Below, one piece after another: positions 57,499-64,000 of a stretch of 64,000 nt of DNA (the first letter of the stretch is position 1; the number at the start of each line of letters is the position of its first letter). A program made the translations under genes and the position numbers. The notes under the pieces are model-generated. The model made no database searches and was not told the DNA's origin. It saw only the letters and a program-made list of their open reading frames with translations. The DNA is from Phaeodactylibacter xiamenensis (GTDB taxonomy: Bacteria; Bacteroidota; Bacteroidia; Chitinophagales; Saprospiraceae): NCBI RefSeq assembly GCF_000759025.1, contig NZ_JPOS01000083.1:186001-250000 (forward strand), read 5' to 3'.

Positions 57499-60444
57499 TT
57501 ACAAAAGTTGATCGATTACCGCGCTAAAGCGCAATGCTACATTCTGATAGCCTTCCTGGTCCGGGTGGATCTCATCGGCCCATTGATAAGGTTTGACCGC
57601 ACCGCGAAGGTCTACGTGCGTGACCTGCTCAAAAGCACTTCCAACCTCCATCAGCCGTTTATTGAAGGTGTCGATAAGGTAGCGAACGATGGCCTGTCGG
57701 TCTTCCGGTATAATAATACCTTGTGCCGTCATCGGCTTGCCGAGCCAGCTCATGCCTTCTTCATTTACCCCCTTAGGAATGACATAATCGTACCCGTGGG
57801 TTATGATTCTGACCTCCGGCTGTTCGACTTTCAACCGTTGAAACACCTGCCGGTAGAGCGCCATGATGGCATCAAGCTCATCCTGAAGGCGTTGGTTCAG
57901 GAAGCGTTCCGGCTGTTCACCCGGAGGCGCTGTGGCTACTTCTGCGAAAGGTAGCAAAAAGTCTTTAAACTGATCGCCCAGAATATCATTGCCGCCGCCG
58001 CTGATGAGGAAAAAAGTGGGTGCTTTTGGTTTTTCTCCCAATATATTTGCCACTTCTTCCACAATATCCTGCAGGTCTTTGAAGGCATCGAGATATTCGC
58101 CTGACATTAAATAATTACGCATTTCGTCACCGGCAGCGCCCCGGCTAAATATATTATAGCTCAGGCTCAGATGGTCGATAATTTCCATAATGGTCGGGTG
58201 CTGAAACCAGGAATCCCCTTCTGAGACGATAAGCGGGCGGTGGTAGTACTTACGGAGCCGGCGCTTGAAATTGCGGCTGCGCTGATACCGGGCCCAGGAA
58301 TTGGCAGCGCCCAACAGGGTATTCCAAAACAGGCTTTTGCTGCGCGTACGTTCCTGACCGGCTGTGATGAGCTGTATTTCAGGTTTTAGCACCAGCTTGG
58401 ATTCCAGGGCATCAGTATCCAGGTAGAGCCCGGCTGCCAGAGGCGCGCGCTCCGGGTCTGCCAGCCAGGATTTCAGGGCTTCCTCTCTTACGGTATTGTA
58501 ATTGGGATTCTGCAAGCGGATCCCGATGCGTTGAGTCGTCCAGTCCTTCACGGGCTCACCACCGAGGTCTGGCATCATCCGGCTGCGGGGCACGATTAGG
58601 TGATCATAGGCAATCTCTGATTCTGTACTCACGATTAGCTTAAACCAGCCTTGTCCGTAAGGGCGGTTCTGAAACTGTTCTTCCTCCCCTATCGTGTAAG
58701 GGATGATACCGCTCCTGTGTCCGAACAGCCACATGCTTTGGCCGGGCTCCAGACGGGTGACCGGTTGTTCCACGAGCCCGGGGGTGTATTTGCGGTCTAC
58801 CGAAAGGTTACTCTTGCACTGATCGCTTAGGATGAGCAGGCAAAAGTATAGGGGACGGTCGAATTGATTCGTTAGCTTGACTTTAATCCGGGCCTGTAGC
58901 TTCCCGTTGCTTTTATTTTCTTCAAATGCATCGATGGTAAAGTCCTCTCCCTTAGCCTGTATGACGGACCAACCGCCGGCTTTTTCCTGAAGAACCTCCA
59001 CTCCGATTGGCGGCCGGTCCAGTACTTTGAGCTTTGGGTTGTGAAGGCTGTACGCAAAAGTCCAGCGGGCCGCCATTTGTACCTGCCCGATCAGCCTCTC
59101 CAGGATAACATCTTCTTCCAGCGAATCAAAAGAGAAAACCTCCCCAAATACCGGCCGGTAGGGGTCAAACTTGCGGGTGATGTAAGCCAAACCATCCCTG
59201 AAGTGCACCACAAAGTCCGCATTTACCTCGGATGAAGTAACCAGGACCGGGTCAGGCAGGGCTTTAAGTGCAGTGATGGCTCGCTTTCGCAGCTGTTCTT
59301 CTCCCATCGTATCCTCTATGAATATATGGATGGGATAGTTTTGCATCGACGCCACCGACACCTGATAGCTTTTCTTTTTATCCAACACACTGCGCTGCTC
59401 AAAATCGATATCCAGGGTGCTACTTACATCCATAGCTTCACCGATCTTACAATCTAACGACGTGCCATCTTTTAAATGTAGCCGGGCATCTGCTCCGTCT
59501 GTCAAACCATGCATCATACCCATATTTAGGAGCCAGCCTTCGGTCGTGCTGTAGTTAGCCCGGCCATAGCGTTTCCCTTCCGGATCTACTTTTTGGTTAA
59601 GAAAGCCCCGGTAGACAAGATCCATGCCGGCGCCCAGGGTTAGTATCTGTGGGTTTTGCGCATGTTTAAATCGGATGTAGTTGGATAAGAGCTGATGCAG
59701 GGTGGTGTAATCGATAGCACCGCCCGTCTGCTCCAGCACCTGAATCAGGTAAGAAGTGAAAACGCCACGCCCTCCAACTTCTAGAGCCGCCTGATCGTCC
59801 CTCGCAGCAGCTAGTTGTACCATCGGCGGGCTGGGCAGCAGTGCACCCAATCCGGGACCAGATAGCTGATCCGGCTGAAAAGCATTCGCAAAGAGGAAAT
59901 CGCTCCAATCCCGCTGTGGGAATACGTGTGTAAAGCGCCGCTCCCGAACGTCCTCCTCGTCCAACCCCAAAGACCGGACATTATCTCCCGAATGGCAACA
60001 GTCAAAAATGGTTAGCAGGTGAGGCGAGTCCGATCCGGACCGGTAAAAAGCCTGGTTAAGCAGGTAGCGCAGTTCCTTGTCCGCCATCAGTGACAAAGGT
60101 GCCCCGGGAGGCGCATAGCAGGCAATCGATTCCAGGCAGCCATCCCGCTCTTCCGTCCAAATACTGGTATCGGCTTTTTCCTGGGCGCCATGCCCGGAAA
60201 AGTAGAGCAGGGCAACATCGTCGGGCCCAGCCTGGCTTAAATGGTTTAGAATACCATCAGCTATAGCAGCTTTGGTGGCGGCTTTATCGAATAGTACTTT
60301 AAGGCTTCCGTTGGTATCGAGTCGGGGGTCGCTCTCCAGGTAGGATTGAAGGGCCCGGGCGTCCGGAACACAGCCGGATAATGGGCTGGTCGGATAATCA
60401 TTAATACCGATCAGTAACGCCCACAGCTTTGTAGTGTTTGCCAT
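57499..60444 (-). CDS. Caspase-like peptidase fused to an SGNH hydrolase
   Basis: The 981-residue protein begins with a complete caspase-like domain (residues 1-280) with His85 (LYFSGHGAQ) and Cys150 (IFDCCHSGD). Residues about 300-420 are beta-rich, and about 515-640 form a DUF4384-like beta sandwich (VKLTNQFDRPLYFCLLILSD). A Trp/Arg/Lys-rich basic segment (NSWARYQRSRNFKRRLRKYYH) precedes the SGNH hydrolase (736-981) with Ser745 (SEGDSW), Asn819 (ISGGGND), Asp957 and His960 (DEIHP). It is the first gene of the operon, 11 bases before the gasdermin. A role in releasing the gasdermin and attacking lipid or esters is inferred. Confidence 0.88.
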   Translation of the reverse strand: MANTTKLWALLIGINDYPTSPLSGCVPDARALQSYLESDPRLDTNGSLKVLFDKAATKAAIADGILNHLSQAGPDDVALLYFSGHGAQEKADTSIWTEERDGCLESIACYAPPGAPLSLMADKELRYLLNQAFYRSGSDSPHLLTIFDCCHSGDNVRSLGLDEEDVRERRFTHVFPQRDWSDFLFANAFQPDQLSGPGLGALLPSPPMVQLAAARDDQAALEVGGRGVFTSYLIQVLEQTGGAIDYTTLHQLLSNYIRFKHAQNPQILTLGAGMDLVYRGFLNQKVDPEGKRYGRANYSTTEGWLLNMGMMHGLTDGADARLHLKDGTSLDCKIGEAMDVSSTLDIDFEQRSVLDKKKSYQVSVASMQNYPIHIFIEDTMGEEQLRKRAITALKALPDPVLVTSSEVNADFVVHFRDGLAYITRKFDPYRPVFGEVFSFDSLEEDVILERLIGQVQMAARWTFAYSLHNPKLKVLDRPPIGVEVLQEKAGGWSVIQAKGEDFTIDAFEENKSNGKLQARIKVKLTNQFDRPLYFCLLILSDQCKSNLSVDRKYTPGLVEQPVTRLEPGQSMWLFGHRSGIIPYTIGEEEQFQNRPYGQGWFKLIVSTESEIAYDHLIVPRSRMMPDLGGEPVKDWTTQRIGIRLQNPNYNTVREEALKSWLADPERAPLAAGLYLDTDALESKLVLKPEIQLITAGQERTRSKSLFWNTLLGAANSWARYQRSRNFKRRLRKYYHRPLIVSEGDSWFQHPTIMEIIDHLSLSYNIFSRGAAGDEMRNYLMSGEYLDAFKDLQDIVEEVANILGEKPKAPTFFLISGGGNDILGDQFKDFLLPFAEVATAPPGEQPERFLNQRLQDELDAIMALYRQVFQRLKVEQPEVRIITHGYDYVIPKGVNEEGMSWLGKPMTAQGIIIPEDRQAIVRYLIDTFNKRLMEVGSAFEQVTHVDLRGAVKPYQWADEIHPDQEGYQNVALRFSAVIDQLL

Positions 60445-60742
60445 TTCATTTAGGGTTTTAAGGGGTTTCTCATTCCAAAAATGCCAATTTTATTTGATAT
60501 GACGAAAAATCAACGCTGTAATAACCGCACAAAAAACACTGCGCCGTGTTTCTTGTTTCTTCCCAAGCCTACCTCTTGGGATAGCGGGCCACCCCAGGAC
60601 AGGCTACCGCCGCGCAGCAGATTCCCGGTAATGGGTAGGGTGGAATAAGGCATAATCCTTTACCTTTGACACTAAATTTTAACACTTTCAATTAAAACTG
60701 AAAGTTTAGAAAGACTGTTCCCTTGATTAAGAACTGAACGAT
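60445..60742. other. Intergenic region between the divergent gasdermin and mqnE operons
   Basis: The 298 bases hold a small hairpin (AAACAC ... GTGTTT near 60533-60550) and, toward mqnE, TACCTTTG at 60661-60668, which fits the -7 consensus. I see no clear promoter for the gasdermin operon. Confidence 0.45.
60661..60668 (+). promoter_or_regulatory. Candidate -7 element for mqnE
   Basis: TACCTTTG matches TAnnTTTG and lies 75 bases before the mqnE start codon. No clear -33 element is seen. Confidence 0.4.
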
Positions 60743-61945
60743 ATGACCCTCACTGCAAGAAGAATCGACCACATCCTACAGGACAAAACACTGTCCGCCC
60801 CCCTGCAAGCCATCGCTGAAAAAATCCTCAACGACGAGCGCATCACGCCCGAAGAAGGGCAGCTGTTATTTGAAAAAGGTGAACTGGGCTATCTCGGTGC
60901 ACTGGCCAACTATCAGCGGGAGAAGCGGCATGGCAACCGCACCTATTTCAACCGCAACTTTCATGTGGAGCCAACAAATGTTTGCCTGTACACCTGCACC
61001 TTTTGTTCTTATTCACGCCTGATCAAAAAGCGGGAAGAGGGCTGGGAATACAGTCTGGAGGACATCCTGGATATCGTCAAAAAGTATGATGGCGAACCGG
61101 TAACTGAAGTGCATATCGTGGGAGGCGTATTGCCACAGTACGATGTGAAGTTCTACACCGAGCTTTTCAAAGCCATTAAGAAGCACCGCCCTGACCTGCA
61201 CGTCAAAGCGCTCACGCCGGTAGAATACCATTACATTTTCAAAAAAGACAAGGTGACTTACGAGGAAGGCATGCGCATCATGAAAGAAGCAGGGCTGGAC
61301 AGTATGCCGGGCGGAGGCGCAGAGATTTTTCACCCTGAAATCCGGGATCAGATTGCCGGCGGTAAATGCTCGGGCGAGCAATGGCTTCGCATTCATGAGA
61401 TCTGGCATGAACTGGGCATGCGCTCCAACGCAACGATGCTGTACGGGCATATCGAAAGGTTTGAGCACCGCATCGACCACCTCGAGAAACTCCGCCAGTT
61501 ACAGGACAAAACCGGAGGGTTCCAAACCTTTATTCCGCTGAAGTTCCGCAATCAGGACAACCAAATGAGCCATGTACCGGAATCTACGGTTGTGGAGGAT
61601 ATGCGCAACTACGCCATCAGCCGCTTATACCTCGATAATTTCGACCACATTAAGGCTTACTGGCCGATGATCGGCCGGAACGTTGCCCAAATGCTGCTCA
61701 GCTTTGGCGTTGACGATATCGATGGCACCATTGACGACACGACTAAAATCTACAGCATGGCTGGCTCAGAGGAACAGACACCGGCTATGAGCACTCGGGA
61801 CCTGGTCAACCTCATCCGCCGTGTAGGCAGAGAACCCATAGAAAGGGATACGCTTTACAATGTGATCCAGGACTATACCGACCACGTTTTTGAAGAAGAT
61901 GAACAATTCAAAGGGTACACTGCTTTACCCGTTGTAAACCGATAA
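60743..61945 (+). CDS. mqnE: Aminofutalosine synthase MqnE (radical SAM)
   Basis: The 400-residue enzyme makes aminodeoxyfutalosine from the MqnA product and S-adenosylmethionine in the futalosine menaquinone pathway. The radical SAM cluster motif is CLYTCTFC (CxxxCxxC) at about residues 79-86. Family marks are HVKALTPVEYHYIFKK, SMPGGGAEIFHPEIR and SNATMLYGHIE. It is followed by a histidine phosphatase gene and mqnA, with spacing of 1 base and an overlap of 1 base. Confidence 0.94.
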   Translation: MTLTARRIDHILQDKTLSAPLQAIAEKILNDERITPEEGQLLFEKGELGYLGALANYQREKRHGNRTYFNRNFHVEPTNVCLYTCTFCSYSRLIKKREEGWEYSLEDILDIVKKYDGEPVTEVHIVGGVLPQYDVKFYTELFKAIKKHRPDLHVKALTPVEYHYIFKKDKVTYEEGMRIMKEAGLDSMPGGGAEIFHPEIRDQIAGGKCSGEQWLRIHEIWHELGMRSNATMLYGHIERFEHRIDHLEKLRQLQDKTGGFQTFIPLKFRNQDNQMSHVPESTVVEDMRNYAISRLYLDNFDHIKAYWPMIGRNVAQMLLSFGVDDIDGTIDDTTKIYSMAGSEEQTPAMSTRDLVNLIRRVGREPIERDTLYNVIQDYTDHVFEEDEQFKGYTALPVVNR

Positions 61946-61946
61946 C

Positions 61947-62576
61947 ATGGACAAACACGTTTATATCGTCCGCCACGGTCAAACCGAATACAACCGGCTA
62001 GGTATTGTGCAGGGCTCCGGTGTGGATTCTTCACTCAATGAGGTGGGGAAACTGCAGGCACAAGCCTTTTACAAAAGCTACTATACTGCCGGATTCGATA
62101 CCGTCCTGACGTCTACCCTGAAGCGCACACATGAAACAATGGCGCCTTTTATTGAAAGAGGGCTAACATGGGAGCAGCACTCAGAAATCAACGAAATTTG
62201 CTGGGGCACGCATGAGGGGCAGATCAGCACACCGGACATGCACTTGCAGTACAAAGAAGTTACGGAAGCCTGGGCATCCGGAGATTTCGATGCCCGCCTG
62301 GAAGAAGCCGAAAGCGCCCGGGAAATGGGCGACCGGCTGGCTCAGTTTGTGGACATGCTCAGTCAGCGCCCGGAAGAGCGGATTCTCGTTTGCAGCCACG
62401 GCCGGGCAATGCGCGCCCTGATGTGTATCCTGAGTGGGAAATCCCTGCGGGAAATGGACAGTTTCAAGCACCATAACACCGGTTTGTACAAAGCCGCTTA
62501 TGAGTCGCAGCAGTATACTTTCCTGCTCGAAAATGACATCGCTCATCTGCAGCACCTGAATATCAATCAACATTGA
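61947..62576 (+). CDS. Histidine phosphatase family protein
   Basis: The 209-residue protein has the RHG motif VRHGQTEYNRLGIVQGSG and a second His in VCSHGRAMRALM. It belongs to the phosphoglycerate-mutase-like superfamily. The proton-donor Glu is likely in INEICWGTHEGQ. It is between mqnE and mqnA but no phosphatase step of the pathway is known to need it; the substrate is unclear. Confidence 0.92.
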   Translation: MDKHVYIVRHGQTEYNRLGIVQGSGVDSSLNEVGKLQAQAFYKSYYTAGFDTVLTSTLKRTHETMAPFIERGLTWEQHSEINEICWGTHEGQISTPDMHLQYKEVTEAWASGDFDARLEEAESAREMGDRLAQFVDMLSQRPEERILVCSHGRAMRALMCILSGKSLREMDSFKHHNTGLYKAAYESQQYTFLLENDIAHLQHLNINQH

Positions 62577-63349
62577 TGGATAAAATACGCCTTACCGCGG
62601 TTTCTTACCTCAACACGAAGCCATTGCTGTATGGACTGCTCAATAGCACGCTGGCCCCTCAGCTGGACCTGGAACTGAATATCCCTTCTGTTTGCGCAGA
62701 AAAGCTGACACGGGGTGAAGCAGACCTGGCGCTTGTTCCGGTAGCCGTATTGCCCGAGCTTGACAACCCACATGTGATTTCGGACTATTGCATCGGTACC
62801 GTGGGTGCAGTCAAAACGGTATGCATCTACAGCGATGTACCCATCCAACAGGTGGAAACGGTTTATCTGGACCATCACTCCCGTACTTCTGTTCAGCTCA
62901 CCAAAGTGCTGCTGAGGGATTATTGGAGCCTCTCACCCGCCCTCTTACCGGCAAAGGAAGGCTACATTAAAAAAATTGGCGGACGCACTGCAGGGCTGGT
63001 TATTGGTGACCGCACTATCGGGCTGGAACAACAATTCAAATACGTGTACGACCTGGGCGCTATCTGGATGAAGCATACGGGCCTACCTTTCGTTTTCGCA
63101 GCATGGATTAGTAACCGGCCGCTGCCTGCTGCTTTTGTCAGGCGGTTCAACAAGGCCCTGGCTTCCGGGGTGGCGCAGATAGAGAAGCTAAAGTATTTGC
63201 TGCCTTCCCCACATCCTGATTTCAGCGTGGAGGAATACTTCACTAAATATATCAGTTACGAATTTGATGCCGCTAAGCGTCAGGCTTTAAAACATTTCCT
63301 GGCGGCGATTGCCGATAAAACACCCGCCATCAGTGTAGCGGGATTGTAA
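62576..63349 (+). CDS. mqnA: Chorismate dehydratase MqnA
   Basis: MqnA converts chorismate to 3-enolpyruvyl-benzoate, the first step of the futalosine pathway. The start ATG at 62576 shares one base with the stop of the preceding gene (TGATG). The protein has about 257 residues with RLTAVSYLNTKPLLYGL at the start, RGEADLALVPVAVLPEL, YSDVPIQQVETVYLDHHSRTSVQLTKVLL and DLGAIWMKHTGLPFVFAAWISNRPL, all typical of MqnA and its solute-binding-like fold. Confidence 0.94.
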   Translation: MDKIRLTAVSYLNTKPLLYGLLNSTLAPQLDLELNIPSVCAEKLTRGEADLALVPVAVLPELDNPHVISDYCIGTVGAVKTVCIYSDVPIQQVETVYLDHHSRTSVQLTKVLLRDYWSLSPALLPAKEGYIKKIGGRTAGLVIGDRTIGLEQQFKYVYDLGAIWMKHTGLPFVFAAWISNRPLPAAFVRRFNKALASGVAQIEKLKYLLPSPHPDFSVEEYFTKYISYEFDAAKRQALKHFLAAIADKTPAISVAGL

Positions 63350-63367
63350 AATACAAAACCCAACCTT

Positions 63368-63910
63368 ATGAGCTCTGATTTTGAATATGCAACCCTCGGC
63401 GGAGGCTGTTTCTGGTGCCTCGAAGCCGTTTATCAGGAAGTTAAAGGTGTCCATAAAGTCACCTCCGGGTACGCTGGAGGGACAAAGGAGAATGCGAACT
63501 ACAGCGCCGTTTGCTCCGGTACAACACAGCATGCTGAGGTCGTGCAGGTACAATTTGACCCGCAGGCGGTTTCCTTTGACCAAATCCTGGATATTTTCTG
63601 GACCATCCACGACCCGACAACCCCCAACCGGCAGGGCAATGACCGGGGCCCGCAGTACCGCTCTGTCATCTTCTACCACGATGAGGCACAGAAAGCCGAA
63701 GCAGAAAAGTCAATAGCAGAAACCGCTCCTCAGCTTTGGGACGATCCGGTTGTTACGCAACTTGCACCGCTCGAAGCCTTCTACCCTGCCGAAGTCAGCC
63801 ATCATGATTACTACCGGAAAGTCGGTAACCGAAACCCGTACTGCACCTTTATCATTACGCCTAAGGTGAAAAAATTCCGGGAGCGTTTTGCTGAGCTTCG
63901 AAAGCAGTAA
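63368..63910 (+). CDS. msrA: Peptide-methionine (S)-S-oxide reductase MsrA
   Basis: The 180-residue enzyme repairs oxidised methionine. The active site is GGGCFWCLEAVYQEVKGV, and other family motifs are SGYAGG, DPTTPNRQGNDRGPQYRS and SHHDYYRKVGNRNPYC. It begins 18 bases after mqnA and may be on the same transcript. No MsrB domain is fused. Confidence 0.96.
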   Translation: MSSDFEYATLGGGCFWCLEAVYQEVKGVHKVTSGYAGGTKENANYSAVCSGTTQHAEVVQVQFDPQAVSFDQILDIFWTIHDPTTPNRQGNDRGPQYRSVIFYHDEAQKAEAEKSIAETAPQLWDDPVVTQLAPLEAFYPAEVSHHDYYRKVGNRNPYCTFIITPKVKKFRERFAELRKQ

Positions 63911-64000
63911 CTAGTCACCTAAGTTGTTGGAAACCATAGCTTAGCACCCTGCTTGATTTTAAAATAAATTACATTTTTACTTTTCGCCCATCGTAAAGGT

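Overview
The window looks like chromosomal DNA of a Bacteroidota member, most likely of the Saprospiria. The evidence is: repeated type IX secretion (T9SS) sorting domains of types A and B, PKD/HYR-type surface proteins, Bacteroidota -7 elements (TAnnTTTG), a clade II nos cluster and the futalosine route to menaquinone. Coding density is high and no rRNA, prophage or CRISPR array is visible. The assignment to phylum is firm; the class is an inference.

Layout. 1-1571: two leftward genes of a TRAP transporter (large subunit cut by the window edge). 1673-4371: a T9SS type B surface-protein gene broken by a 949-bp insertion sequence, plus the decayed tail of a type A sorting domain. 4433-6234: a GH73-type glucosaminidase and 3-hydroxybutyryl-CoA dehydrogenase. 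6360-14179: secreted T9SS cargo (PKD/Kazal-like protein, dockerin/cohesin-like protein, gliding-associated protein) and a helical protein of unknown role. 14187-18400: HlyD adaptor, MacB-type permease and TolC channel with no ATPase beside them. 18876-20855: dnaA, then tRNA-Ser and tRNA-Pro. 20935-25142: an LRR protein, an antitoxin-like remnant and Hsp20. 25142-38264: a nitrous-oxide respiration region with nosZ, nosL, nosD, nosF, nosY, two cytochromes c, a RIC-type iron-sulfur repair protein and a copper TonB receptor resembling NosA/OprC, with a divergent Rrf2 regulator and identical palindromes on both sides of the divergent promoters. 39026-46378: a 2450-residue T9SS surface protein. 47003-47908: tandem RRM proteins. 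48168-60444: the accessory island. 60743-63910: mqnE, a histidine phosphatase, mqnA and msrA.

The most interesting part is the leftward seven-gene operon at 60444-48168. In order it encodes a caspase-SGNH hydrolase fusion, a bacterial gasdermin-like protein, a CHAT/TIR-like/iSTAND-like protein, a MoxR-type AAA+ ATPase, a vWA-like protein with a degraded metal site, a large protein with a helical N-terminus, a catalytically dead SGNH domain and a caspase large-subunit region, and lastly a protein that starts with the caspase small-subunit region and continues into an EAD11-like adaptor domain and a coiled coil. Gene overlaps of 1-4 bases and short gaps indicate one transcript. It reads as a vWA-MoxR type conflict system whose lethal outputs would be protease-released gasdermin pores and a lipase/esterase. 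The combination of gasdermin, caspase-SGNH, dead SGNH paralogue and split caspase is not one I can match to a described system.

The nos region also works as a unit: the Rrf2 repressor probably senses nitrosative stress or Fe-S status, NosZ reduces N2O using electrons passed by the cytochromes, NosDFY and NosL supply copper-sulfur maturation, and the TonB receptor (with the CxxxM and HxM copper ligands of OprC) brings in copper.
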